NCBI GenBank assembly: GCA_016935355.1
Contig: JAFGRC010000051.1
Location: 1-50,951 of the forward strand
Direction of reading: 5' to 3'
Length of the DNA stretch: 50,951 bases
Origin: Bacteroidales bacterium
GTDB lineage: Bacteria > Bacteroidota > Bacteroidia > Bacteroidales > UBA10428
Part shown: one piece after another, positions 8,969 to 17,457 of the stretch
Layout: each line of letters starts with the position of its first letter
How positions within the stretch are numbered: the stretch's first letter is position 1
Program-made: the position numbers and the translations under genes
The notes under the pieces: model-generated
Databases searched by the model: none
What the model was told of the DNA's origin: nothing
What the model saw: only the letters and a program-made list of their open reading frames with translations

Positions 8969-10432
8969 ATGCATTCGAAATACCATATAGTTGTGCTGGG
9001 ATGCCAGATGAACAAATCAGATGGAGAACGCGCAAGGACGGTTATTGAGGACATGGGCTACATCTGGACCTTTAATGAGGAGGAAGCAAACCTGCTGGGC
9101 ATACTTGCGTGCAGTGTCAGACAGAAATCGATCGACAAGGTATATTCAAGGATCCGGAAGTGGAATGAATGGAAGAACAACAAAAATCTGATTACATTTA
9201 TTTCTGGATGTGTTTTGCCTGCTGATCAGAAGAAGTTCCTGAAGTTGTTTGATCTGCTGTTTCCCATAACCGAGCTGCCACGGCTTCCCGATATGATACA
9301 CCAGTATGGAGTTGTGACACCCGCTGCACATAAGGCCATCAATCCATTAACGCTCCTGGATGGAAAGCAAAAAGATGATGAAGGATCAGAAGTGGTATCA
9401 GGACATGTGACCGGTTCATGGCCTTACATCTCAAAACCCGATATAAGGATCAGGGATTTCTGGATGCTGAAACCTTCCTATATTTCCAGCTTCGAAGCGT
9501 ATATACCCATTCAGAACGGATGTGATAAATTCTGCACATTTTGTGCCGTGCCTTATACAAGGGGACGGGAAATATCACGTCCTTCGGCTGAAATACTGGA
9601 TGAACTGAAACGGCTGGCAGAAGGCGGATACAAATTGATAACGCTGCTTGGACAAAATGTGAATTCATACGGACTCGACCGGAACGGTCGGGAAATCAGC
9701 TTTGCCTGTTTGCTGAAGATGATTGGCGAGTACGGAAAACAATCGGGCAGAAAGTTCTGGGTTTACTTTACATCCCCTCATCCGTGTGATATGAATGAGG
9801 AAGTCATTCATACCATCGCTTCATATGAATGCCTGGCAAAACAAATTCATCTTCCGTTGCAGTCGGGTGATGATCAGATACTGAAACGGATGAACCGCAG
9901 GCACAACCTGGCGGATTACCTGAGCATAACGGAAAGCCTCAGGAGACATTTACCGGCAGCAACACTGTTTACGGATATTATTGTCGGTTTTAGCGGAGAA
10001 ACACCGGAACAGTTTGAGAACACACGCAGGGCAATGGAAAGAATAAAATTCAACATGGCTTATATCGCTGTATATTCTCCGAGACCGGGTGCAGCAAGTG
10101 CTGCATGGGAGGATGATATTCCCGTGCATGAAAAAAAGCAAAGGCTGCACATTCTGACGGATGAACTGATGCGGCATTCCCATGAATATAACAAAAAGCT
10201 TATCGGACAAAAGGTACAGATCCTGGCAACAGGTCCCGACAGGAAAAAGGGCTATCTGTCAGGAATAACTGAAGGGCGCATTATCGTTCGCTTTCCATCG
10301 GATGGCCATGTCAGAACAGGGGATTTTGCGTGGCTAAGGATTACCGGTGCTTCAGCTTTATCCATTGAAGGTGAATTGACGGAGGAATATATACCGGCAG
10401 TTGTTTATGATGAGAAGGAGGATTGCATTTAA
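8969..10432 (+). CDS. miaB: MiaB-like tRNA (2-methylthio) transferase, divergent
   Basis: A radical-SAM methylthiotransferase, 487 residues, expected to add the 2-methylthio group to i6A37 of tRNAs reading U-starting codons. The N-terminal domain holds the auxiliary 4Fe-4S cysteines C12 (LGCQMN), C48 (LACSVR) and C81 (SGCVLP). The radical-SAM cluster is C185, C189 and C192 (GCDKFCTFC), and a C-terminal TRAM domain follows. The usual NTCS(I/V)R is changed to LACSVR, and about 60 residues (roughly 112-175) between the N-terminal and radical-SAM domains are poorly conserved, so this is a divergent branch. All six ligand cysteines remain, so activity is plausible. The 3' end overlaps mtaB. Confidence 0.85.
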   Translation: MHSKYHIVVLGCQMNKSDGERARTVIEDMGYIWTFNEEEANLLGILACSVRQKSIDKVYSRIRKWNEWKNNKNLITFISGCVLPADQKKFLKLFDLLFPITELPRLPDMIHQYGVVTPAAHKAINPLTLLDGKQKDDEGSEVVSGHVTGSWPYISKPDIRIRDFWMLKPSYISSFEAYIPIQNGCDKFCTFCAVPYTRGREISRPSAEILDELKRLAEGGYKLITLLGQNVNSYGLDRNGREISFACLLKMIGEYGKQSGRKFWVYFTSPHPCDMNEEVIHTIASYECLAKQIHLPLQSGDDQILKRMNRRHNLADYLSITESLRRHLPAATLFTDIIVGFSGETPEQFENTRRAMERIKFNMAYIAVYSPRPGAASAAWEDDIPVHEKKQRLHILTDELMRHSHEYNKKLIGQKVQILATGPDRKKGYLSGITEGRIIVRFPSDGHVRTGDFAWLRITGASALSIEGELTEEYIPAVVYDEKEDCI

Positions 10433-11705
10433 AACGTTGGGGTGCAGACTGAATCAGTTTGAGACCGATTCCGTGGCAACTGATTTTCATGCTGCCGGTT
10501 ATGAAATTGTCGGCTTCAATGAAAAAGCCGATATTTATGTCATCAATACCTGCACGGTGACCGGACAGGGGGATCATAAGTCTAAATCAGCAATAAATCA
10601 GGCATTGCGGAACAAACCAGGATCTTTGGTCGTGGTAACCGGTTGTATGGCGGAAAGCAGGAAGGATGAGCTTGAGGCTCTTGATGGAATTGATTTTCTT
10701 GTTGATAATAAAAGGAAGGGTGGCATTTTTGATCTGGTTCGTTCACATTTTAACGGGGAGGTCACCGGTGTTGAAGATCTTAAACAGGATGTTTTCGGAT
10801 TTTCTGCAGCTGTCAATGGGTTTCATACAAGGAGTATGGTCAAGATCCAGGACGGCTGCAACAACTTTTGTACGTTTTGTATCGTACCGTATGTCAGGGG
10901 CCGGGCCGTCAGCAGACCTTCAGGGGATATCCTCGGAAACATCACCCGGGTTCTCAATGCAGGCTATCAGGAAATAGTCCTGACAGGCATAAACATCAGC
11001 AGGTACCGGGACGCAGGTATCGGATTCGAAAGTCTGATTGAAAGGATACTGGAACTTGAAGGAATTTTCAGATTGAGAATATCTTCTGTGGAACCGGAGG
11101 GGTTCAGGAACCATTTTTATGATCTTTTTGCACATGAAAAACTATGCCCGCATCTCCACATATGCCTTCAGAGCGGATCCGACAGGATTTTATCCGCGAT
11201 GGGAAGGAATTACACGCTTTCTGCCTTTATGGGAATCATCAATGAATTAAAAAAGCGATATCCTTTGTTTAACCTCACCACAGATGTCATGGTTGGTTTC
11301 CCCGGCGAAACTGAGGAAGACTTCCGGAGCACATGCAATGTTATACGGGAAGTCGGTTTCAGCCATGTTCATACGTTTAAATATTCCGTCCGTCATGGCA
11401 CAAAGGCTGAGCGGATGCCTGGACAAATACCGGCCGTGATCCTGGCAGAGCGAAGCAGGATCATCAGGCAAATTTCCGATGCAAATAAAATGGAATACAG
11501 AAGAAGGCTGCTGGGTCAGAAACAGCTTGTACTTGTAGAAAAAACCAACCGGCAGGGATATGCCAAAGGATATGGGGAACATTATGTCCCCGTGGCATTC
11601 CGGACAAATAACACGGAAAAAAACTGCTTTGCACGGGTTTTGCTTCACGGAATCCGGACGGACTCAAGGGATCTGATCATGGAGGGAAGTTATGTTGGCG
11701 TATAA
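10407..11705 (+). CDS. mtaB: tRNA t6A37 methylthiotransferase MtaB
   Basis: A radical-SAM enzyme converting t6A37 to ms2t6A37 in tRNAs reading A-starting codons. The 432 residues from the ATG at 10407 carry auxiliary cluster cysteines C13 (TLGCRLNQ), C49 (NTCTVT) and C80 (TGCMAE), and radical-SAM cysteines C151, C155 and C158 (GCNNFCTFC). A TRAM-like C-terminus follows. A TTG at 10401 could extend it by two residues; ATG at 10407 or 10410 is preferred. It overlaps the end of miaB by 26 bases, so the two are translationally linked. The t6A substrate is made by the TsaD pathway, whose gene is also in this window (21990). Confidence 0.93.
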   Translation: MMRRRIAFKTLGCRLNQFETDSVATDFHAAGYEIVGFNEKADIYVINTCTVTGQGDHKSKSAINQALRNKPGSLVVVTGCMAESRKDELEALDGIDFLVDNKRKGGIFDLVRSHFNGEVTGVEDLKQDVFGFSAAVNGFHTRSMVKIQDGCNNFCTFCIVPYVRGRAVSRPSGDILGNITRVLNAGYQEIVLTGINISRYRDAGIGFESLIERILELEGIFRLRISSVEPEGFRNHFYDLFAHEKLCPHLHICLQSGSDRILSAMGRNYTLSAFMGIINELKKRYPLFNLTTDVMVGFPGETEEDFRSTCNVIREVGFSHVHTFKYSVRHGTKAERMPGQIPAVILAERSRIIRQISDANKMEYRRRLLGQKQLVLVEKTNRQGYAKGYGEHYVPVAFRTNNTEKNCFARVLLHGIRTDSRDLIMEGSYVGV

Positions 11706-11785
11706 TCCGGTGAAACAGGCTTGCCATACCCAACTTCAGATCAGAAACAACGGAACCGGATATATTATATTTTTATTCAGGATTT

Positions 11786-11817
11786 TTTGAAAACCCGCAT
11801 CCATTCATGTAATTTAG
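11786..11817 (+). promoter_or_regulatory. Candidate promoter of the ClC channel gene
   Basis: TTTG at 11786-11789 lies 20 bases before TAATTTAG at 11810-11817, one mismatch from TAnnTTTG. The predicted transcription start is roughly 15 bases before the ATG. Confidence 0.4.
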
Positions 11818-11839
11818 CAATTTTGCAATCGCACCCGGA

Positions 11840-13615
11840 ATGAAGAAAATGCCACTCCTGAACCATTTTATTAATGGACTGTCGCAAAAGTTGAACCACA
11901 AGCAGCTTATGTACCTGCTCAGCCTTATTGTAGGCATCATGAGCGGTCTGGCTGCTGTTATCCTGAAGAATACCACCCATATCACACATCAGTTTATCAG
12001 CGGTCAGCGTGGTGCTTCCGAGATCAATATTCTGTATCTGGCTTTTCCGCTCATCGGAATTATCCTGACCGTCTTGTTTGTCAGGTTTTTTATTAAAGAT
12101 GAAATGGGACACGGGATCACAAAAGTTTTATATTCCATTTCCAAGCTGGGAGGATTCATACGTCCGCACAACAGCTATTCTTCCATTATTGCAAGTACGC
12201 TGACAGTCGGTTTTGGAGGTTCGGTAGGTCTCGAGTCCCCAATAGTGGTTACAGGATCATCGATAGGTTCAAATCTCGGAAGACTGTTCGGAATGAATTA
12301 TAAGTCCGTTATGACATTAATAGGCTGTGGTGCTGCAGGTGCCATCGCCGGAATCTTTAAGGCTCCCATTGCTGCGGTAATCTTCAGTCTTGAAGTCCTG
12401 ATGCTCGATATCAGCATGTGGTCCATAATTCCATTGCTCATTTCTGCGGTCAGCGGAGCAGCGATTTCCTATTTTTTTCTGGGCCGGGAAGCCACCCTTC
12501 ATTATCCTTTGCAGGGTACGTTCGATCTGGGAAACATCCCTTATTACATCATACTGGGTATTCTTGCAGGTTTTGTTTCTTTGTACTTTACCAGGACCAC
12601 AATATATGTCGAGTCCCTGTATGGTAAAATAAAAAAGATCTGGGTCAGGGTTTTAACAGGAGGCGTTATTCTGGGTGTGCTGATCCTGGTATTTCCCCCT
12701 TTATACGGTGAAGGTTATGACATCATAAATAATTTTCTTTACGGCAATATATACGCTGTTACCCAGGGCAGTCTGGTATATGGTCATGAGTCAGGTTTTA
12801 TCATACTGATTGTATTTCTGCTGCTCATCTTGTTTTTCAAGCCCTTTGCAATGACCGCAACAACAGGAAGTGGTGGTGTGGGTGGTATTTTTGCCCCGAC
12901 CATGTTTATGGGGGGATTTACGGGATATGTGGTTGCAAAGATTGCGGGTTTGTTCAACTTTATAAGCATCCCGGATGTAAACCTGATTCTGGCAGGCATG
13001 GCTGGATTAATGGCAGGCGTTATGCATGCTCCGCTGACGGCAATATTTCTTATTGCGGAGGTTACGGGTGGTTATAGTCTGTTCATGCCCCTGATGATAA
13101 CCGCAACAATATCCTATATCACCATAAGATATTTTGAGCCCCATTCAATTTACACACACCGGCTGGCAAGACGGGGAGAACTGATAACGCACAACAAGGA
13201 TAAGGCAGTTTTGACTTTACTGGAAATGGACAGAGTCATCGAAAAGGATTTCCTGCCTGTTTCACCCGATGATTCACTTGGTAAGCTGACTAAAATCATT
13301 TCGAAATCAAACCGCAACCTGTTTCCGGTAATTAAGGGCAATAACATGCTGGTCGGGATTGTATTGCTGGATGACATCCGGCACATCATTTTCAATGCGG
13401 ATATGTACAACAGGGTATTTGTCCGCGACCTCATGCATCCGCCTCCCGCTCATATATCTCCCGGCGAATCGATGCATGAGGTCGTGAAAAAGTTTGAAGA
13501 TCATGAAGCATGGAATTTACCGGTAATCAACAATGGTGAATACATCGGATTCATGTCCAGATCAAAACTTTTTTCATATTACCGGAACTGGCTGATCGAG
13601 ATTTCGGACGAATAG
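11840..13615 (+). CDS. ClC-family chloride channel/transporter with CBS pair
   Basis: A 591-residue inner membrane protein with roughly a dozen hydrophobic segments. ClC pore signatures are visible: GFGGSVGLESP (about residues 128-138, the GxEGP-type helix end), GCGAAGAIAGIFKAPIAA, and GSGGVGGIFAPTMFMGG (the GxFxP motif). Two CBS domains follow at the C-terminus (about 450-585), which in this family bind adenine nucleotides and tune transport. Whether it is a channel or a Cl-/H+ exchanger cannot be settled by eye. It seems to stand alone, with its own promoter candidate and a non-coding stretch after it. Confidence 0.93.
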   Translation: MKKMPLLNHFINGLSQKLNHKQLMYLLSLIVGIMSGLAAVILKNTTHITHQFISGQRGASEINILYLAFPLIGIILTVLFVRFFIKDEMGHGITKVLYSISKLGGFIRPHNSYSSIIASTLTVGFGGSVGLESPIVVTGSSIGSNLGRLFGMNYKSVMTLIGCGAAGAIAGIFKAPIAAVIFSLEVLMLDISMWSIIPLLISAVSGAAISYFFLGREATLHYPLQGTFDLGNIPYYIILGILAGFVSLYFTRTTIYVESLYGKIKKIWVRVLTGGVILGVLILVFPPLYGEGYDIINNFLYGNIYAVTQGSLVYGHESGFIILIVFLLLILFFKPFAMTATTGSGGVGGIFAPTMFMGGFTGYVVAKIAGLFNFISIPDVNLILAGMAGLMAGVMHAPLTAIFLIAEVTGGYSLFMPLMITATISYITIRYFEPHSIYTHRLARRGELITHNKDKAVLTLLEMDRVIEKDFLPVSPDDSLGKLTKIISKSNRNLFPVIKGNNMLVGIVLLDDIRHIIFNADMYNRVFVRDLMHPPPAHISPGESMHEVVKKFEDHEAWNLPVINNGEYIGFMSRSKLFSYYRNWLIEISDE

Positions 13616-13697
13616 TAGCGGTTACCCTTCATCCTTCTCATTGGTCCTGCTGATCACTTCAACCTTTTTTTTAATATTTAAAAAATATGGATAGAAC

Positions 13698-13847
13698 TCA
13701 TTTTAAATATTTCAGGTTTATCGCGCACAAAACAATAAAGAGTGCGGCAAATACAGTTCCCGAGGCGACCATGGAAAGGGAAATGATATTCAAACCCAAT
13801 ACCAGGAACGGTGTTAAGAGGATCAGGATCCTGAATACAGTATGCAC
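13698..13847 (-). CDS. Possible 49-residue two-helix membrane protein
   Basis: A short minus-strand frame starting with GTG at 13847 and ending TGA at 13698. The product would be almost entirely hydrophobic: MHTVFRILILLTPFLVLGLN, then a short polar turn, then a second hydrophobic stretch ending LKYLK. Two membrane helices with a basic C-terminus are predicted. The hydrophobic pattern in an otherwise AT-rich gap argues for coding, but the non-ATG start and lack of recognisable homology make this tentative. Function unknown. Confidence 0.35.
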   Translation of the reverse strand: MHTVFRILILLTPFLVLGLNIISLSMVASGTVFAALFIVLCAINLKYLK

Positions 13848-13986
13848 ATGAAATTATAATAATCTGGAATTCAAATCATCATTTTTTATGATAAACAAAT
13901 ATTGATTTATTTTTTTACTCATATGCAAAACATTATATTTGAGTGTCACATTCTGATCCGGTCACCAGATTGGTTTTGCAGAAACA

Positions 13987-13994
13987 TACTTTTG
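13987..13994 (+). promoter_or_regulatory. Candidate -7 element of glyA
   Basis: TACTTTTG matches TAnnTTTG exactly and ends 24 bases before the glyA ATG. A second exact match, TATATTTG, lies at 13934-13941. Neither has a convincing TTG box at the right spacing. Confidence 0.35.
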
Positions 13995-14018
13995 AAAACG
14001 ATAAAAATTATTCAGTCC

Positions 14019-15299
14019 ATGGAAAGAGATTCACAGATATTTGAGATCATTAAAAAAGAAAAAGAACGGCAGATGCATGGCGTTGAACTTATAGCGTCCG
14101 AAAACTTCGTAAGTGATCAGGTACTTGAGGCAATGGGTTCCTGTCTCACAAACAAATATGCTGAAGGCTTGCCGGGTAAAAGATATTATGGTGGATGCCA
14201 GTTTGTTGATGAGGCGGAACAGCTGGCGATTGACAGAATCAAGGAACTGTTTCAGGCACAATGGGCGAACGTGCAGCCACATTCAGGGGCACAGGCAAAT
14301 GCAGCAGTAATGCTCGCAGTGCTGAATCCGGGCGACAAGTTTATGGGACTGGATCTTTCGCACGGGGGACATCTTTCACATGGCTCACCGGTGAATTTTT
14401 CCGGTATATTATACCAGCCGGTACCATACCGGCTCAATCCTGACACGGGACGTATCGATTATGATCAGATGGAGGAGATCGCCCTGCAGGAAAACCCCAA
14501 GCTTATCGTCGCGGGAGCATCGGCTTACTCGAGGGACTGGGATTATGCTCGCATGCGTTCCATTGCGGATGCTGCCGGAGCCATACTGATGGCTGATATC
14601 GCTCATCCTGCCGGACTGATAGCAAAAGGCTTGTTGAACCATCCGTTTCCACATTGCCATGTGGTAACCACTACAACACACAAGACATTGCGCGGGCCGC
14701 GGGGCGGACTGATCATGATGGGAGGGGATTTTGAGAATCCATGGGGTTATACAAATCCCAAGGGTGAGATCAAAATGATGTCGAATATTCTGGATATGGC
14801 CGTTTTTCCCGGATGTCAGGGTGGTCCCCTGGAACATGTCATTGCATCAAAAGCTGTTGCGTTCGGGGAAGCGCTGACAGATTCTTTCACTGAATATGTG
14901 AAGCTGGTAAAAAAGAATGCCGCAGTAATGGCTAAGGCTTTTATAGACAAAGGTTATAAAGTTGTTTCTAACGGGACCGATAATCATTCCATGTTGATTG
15001 ACCTTCGGACCAAAGTGCCTGATATTACAGGGAAAATGGTGGAAAACACACTTGTTAGAGCGGATATAACCCTCAACAAGAACATGGTCCCCTTTGATTC
15101 ACGGTCCCCCTTTACAACATCAGGAATAAGGATCGGGACTCCTGCGATTACCACACGGGGCATAAAAGGAGATGTCGTTGAAACAATAGTCGATCTGATC
15201 GATGAAGTCATCATGAACATTGAAACCGAAAGGATCATTAAAGGTGTAAAGGAAAAAGTCAATCAGATCATGAAGGATTACCCGCTTTTTGCATGGTAA
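14019..15299 (+). CDS. glyA: Serine hydroxymethyltransferase
   Basis: PLP enzyme that interconverts serine and glycine and loads methylene-tetrahydrofolate. The 426 residues from ATG 14019 are the normal length; the frame stays open for 39 codons upstream, but that part is not family-like and contains the promoter boxes. Visible motifs are [12 protein letters not shown] at the N-terminus, [15 protein letters not shown], and the PLP lysine in [16 protein letters not shown]. Cytoplasmic, with no operon partners in this window. Confidence 0.97.
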   Translation: MERDSQIFEIIKKEKERQMHGVELIASENFVSDQVLEAMGSCLTNKYAEGLPGKRYYGGCQFVDEAEQLAIDRIKELFQAQWANVQPHSGAQANAAVMLAVLNPGDKFMGLDLSHGGHLSHGSPVNFSGILYQPVPYRLNPDTGRIDYDQMEEIALQENPKLIVAGASAYSRDWDYARMRSIADAAGAILMADIAHPAGLIAKGLLNHPFPHCHVVTTTTHKTLRGPRGGLIMMGGDFENPWGYTNPKGEIKMMSNILDMAVFPGCQGGPLEHVIASKAVAFGEALTDSFTEYVKLVKKNAAVMAKAFIDKGYKVVSNGTDNHSMLIDLRTKVPDITGKMVENTLVRADITLNKNMVPFDSRSPFTTSGIRIGTPAITTRGIKGDVVETIVDLIDEVIMNIETERIIKGVKEKVNQIMKDYPLFAW

Positions 15300-15327
15300 T
15301 TCAAAGTGTCTATAAGAATTATTATTT

Positions 15328-15365
15328 CCTCCCCTGACAGGGGAGGTGGCCGAAGGCCGGAGGAG
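15328..15365. repeat. REP-like double hairpin
   Basis: CCTCCCCTGACAGGGGAGG (15328-15346, 8-bp stem) is followed by GGCC-GAA-GGCC (15348-15358) and GGAGGAG. Short palindromic elements of this general form (CTCCCC..GGGGAG plus GGCCGAAGGCC) are dispersed in many Bacteroidota genomes. It lies between convergent glyA and tonB. No long T-run follows on either strand, so it is not a classic terminator. Confidence 0.55.
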
Positions 15366-15436
15366 TCAGGCTTGCCGGTTTTCTGCTACCGTCTATAGCC
15401 TGTTGCATAAAGCCTACAGCCTGTAGCTTTCTTTTC

Positions 15437-16234
15437 TTATTCCAGCCTGAAATGATAGGTTATGGTGCCGATTTGTCTTTCCGGAGCATCACTCCTGACG
15501 TTGAATTTGGATTCAAGGGCTGCTTTTCTGACGGCTGTATAAAGGGTGTTGTCAACCAGCGTTGATCCCTTGATCCCCGGAGTAGCATTGATCACGTTAC
15601 CGTTTCTGTCGACCGTGATTTCAACCACAATGATCCCTTCAGTATATACGCTGAATTCGGGTTTCTGCAAAAATACGGGATTTCTGCCACTCAGACTGAA
15701 GCCGATGGATGAGCCTGCCAGACCGGCGGTATAATCTTCCGATTCAGGCGTTCCCTGAGGATTGCCCATGTTGCCTGGTCCCTGGTATATTCCCTCTGAA
15801 GATCCTGATTCAGTGGTCGAGGCACCTCTGGTGGAATACAGTGCTCTGGGATTTACAACCGGTGTTTGTTCTGCAGGTTCCTGCTCTGCAGCCGGTTTTG
15901 TCTCTTCCGGTCTTGTTTCCGGCTGTTTCTCAGTGACGGTGGTACCCGGTTGTCTGTTTACGGCAGGTGCTTCTTCAAAATCCTGTGTCAGTATACCGTC
16001 TTCCTCGATCTCTGTCGACTGTTCACGTTGTGCAGCCGCAGTTTGACTGTAAGGCAAGTTGTTCAGCTCGGGTTCCAGAAGACCGCCTGCAGTTTCCGTT
16101 TCACCGAAATTGATGATAAGCGCTCCTTCAGAAGAAGTACGATCCGGCAATGCCAGAAATGAGAAAATCAATATCAGCAGGATGATATTGTGTATGACGA
16201 TGGTTCCCAATATGCCGTAACTTCTTTCTGACAT
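15437..16234 (-). CDS. tonB: TonB-like energy transducer
   Basis: A 265-residue protein with one N-terminal membrane helix (about residues 8-28, ILGTIVIHNIILLILIFSF), a long periplasmic Pro/Glu/Thr/Gln-rich spacer (about 75-150), and a C-terminal TonB domain (about 190-265). The latter includes VVEITVDRNGNVINA and ends in a beta strand TITYHFRLE. TonB passes proton-motive energy from ExbB-ExbD to outer membrane receptors. It is the last gene of the exbB-exbD-tonB run, 15 bases after exbD. Confidence 0.88.
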   Translation of the reverse strand: MSERSYGILGTIVIHNIILLILIFSFLALPDRTSSEGALIINFGETETAGGLLEPELNNLPYSQTAAAQREQSTEIEEDGILTQDFEEAPAVNRQPGTTVTEKQPETRPEETKPAAEQEPAEQTPVVNPRALYSTRGASTTESGSSEGIYQGPGNMGNPQGTPESEDYTAGLAGSSIGFSLSGRNPVFLQKPEFSVYTEGIIVVEITVDRNGNVINATPGIKGSTLVDNTLYTAVRKAALESKFNVRSDAPERQIGTITYHFRLE

Positions 16235-16249
16235 GCGGAAGTGTTTTTA

Positions 16250-16642
16250 TTATTCCGGACTGGTGGCCATAATGACCTTGAAATTATTCCTATTGGCAAT
16301 ATTCAGGACGAATACAAGATGTTCCACCGGTACGTTCCGGTCAATATGGATCGCCAGAGTCGGATCTTCACGGTATCTCAGCCTGCTGATCAGCATTGTT
16401 TCCAGTTGAGAAGGATCAACCTGAGTTTTTTCGACATAAAACTGAATGTCCCTTGTGATGGAAACTGTTGTAAGTGGTTTTGCAGCTACCTGGCTGTTGC
16501 TCTGAGGAAGCTGAACTTTCAGAGCATTGGGGGCAATGAGTGTTGAAGTGAGCACAAAAAAGATCAGCAAAAGAAAGACAATATCTGTCATGCCAGCTAT
16601 GCTGTAACCCACTTCGATTTTATTTCTGGATTTTATGGCCAT
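16250..16642 (-). CDS. exbD: ExbD/TolR-family biopolymer transporter
   Basis: A 130-residue inner membrane protein with one N-terminal helix containing the essential proton-carrying Asp in GMTDIVFLLLIFF (about residue 20), followed by a periplasmic ExbD domain. It forms the motor with ExbB. It lies 18 bases after exbB and 15 bases before tonB. Confidence 0.93.
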   Translation of the reverse strand: MAIKSRNKIEVGYSIAGMTDIVFLLLIFFVLTSTLIAPNALKVQLPQSNSQVAAKPLTTVSITRDIQFYVEKTQVDPSQLETMLISRLRYREDPTLAIHIDRNVPVEHLVFVLNIANRNNFKVIMATSPE

Positions 16643-16660
16643 AATTGCATGTTTTCTTAT

Positions 16661-17365
16661 TTATCTTTTTACCGGTTCATTGAGCAGGTCCATAAATTCC
16701 ATGGTATGTGCCTCAAGTTTGTTTACAAGTTCTTCAACCCTGGCGACCAGGTAATTATAAGCAAAAAAAGCCGGAATACCCACCAAAAGCCCGCCAACCG
16801 TTGTAATCAGGGCTATGTAGATTCCCTGAGACAGCAAACCCACATCCAGACTATTACCAACACTTGCAATATCCATGAAAGTCCTCACCATTCCCAGTAC
16901 CGTTCCGAAAAAGCCCAGCATGGGCGCACCTCCGGCACAGGAAGCCAGAATGGGCAGTCCCTTTTCAAGTTTGTAAATTTCGACCTGTCCTATATTCTCG
17001 ATGGCCGTGTTGATATCGTTTAAAGGCCGGCCGATCCTGCTCACACCTTTTTCAATCATCATGGCCAGCGGATTGTTTGTGGACTGGCAAAGGGCTGTTG
17101 CCGATTCAATTTTTCCGTCATGTATATAATCCTTGATCCGGTTCATGAAGTTCTGATCAATCTTTGATGCATTGCGGATTGCCACAAACCTTTCGATAAA
17201 TATATATACAGCCACGATTGATAAAAAGGCTATGGGAATCATCACCCATCCACCTTTAAAAGCCAGATCCAGGTATGATACTGCTGTTTCGGTGACACCG
17301 GGATCGAAGGCAGCACTATCTGCAGCACCGGGTGTTAAATTCTGCAATAATATATTCAACAACAT
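16661..17365 (-). CDS. exbB: ExbB/TolQ/MotA-family proton channel protein
   Basis: A 234-residue inner membrane protein with three membrane helices: about residues 38-58 (WVMIPIAFLSIVAVYIFIE), about 135-160 (ASCAGGAPMLGFFGTVLGM) and about 175-200 (ISLITT-type LITTVGGLLVGIPAF). GTVLGM and TTVGGLLVGIPA are the conserved pore segments of the family. It is the first gene of the exbBD-tonB unit, 92 bases after tamB, so it may read through from tamB or have its own promoter. An 8-bp hairpin sits just before its start codon. Confidence 0.93.
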   Translation of the reverse strand: MLLNILLQNLTPGAADSAAFDPGVTETAVSYLDLAFKGGWVMIPIAFLSIVAVYIFIERFVAIRNASKIDQNFMNRIKDYIHDGKIESATALCQSTNNPLAMMIEKGVSRIGRPLNDINTAIENIGQVEIYKLEKGLPILASCAGGAPMLGFFGTVLGMVRTFMDIASVGNSLDVGLLSQGIYIALITTVGGLLVGIPAFFAYNYLVARVEELVNKLEAHTMEFMDLLNEPVKR

Positions 17366-17372
17366 AGTAATG

Positions 17373-17393
17373 AATTTTAGTTTCGCTAAAATT
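17373..17393 (-). promoter_or_regulatory. Hairpin just upstream of exbB
   Basis: AATTTTAG-TTTCG-CTAAAATT is a perfect 8-bp stem with a 5-base loop, ending 8 bases before the exbB ATG on the minus strand. It lies where ribosomes would bind, so it could affect exbB translation. No T-run follows. Confidence 0.35.
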
Positions 17394-17457
17394 ATTAAAA
17401 CGTTATTTAATCCGAATTATTTTTTTGGGCTATTTATTAACCGTCATACACGCATAA

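Larger units (their letters stand above)
13616..14018. other. Intergenic region between ClC gene and glyA
   Basis: About 400 bases. The middle carries a possible 49-codon minus-strand ORF (listed separately) and the last 90 bases carry two exact TAnnTTTG boxes (TATATTTG at 13934-13941 and TACTTTTG at 13987-13994), each just after a TGCA/AAAC-like sequence. No RNA gene is recognised. Confidence 0.5.

Noticed and set aside
12317-12502. Minus-strand frame inside the ClC gene
   Set aside because: It lies wholly within a well-supported gene, has no family features, and is a shadow of its reading frame.
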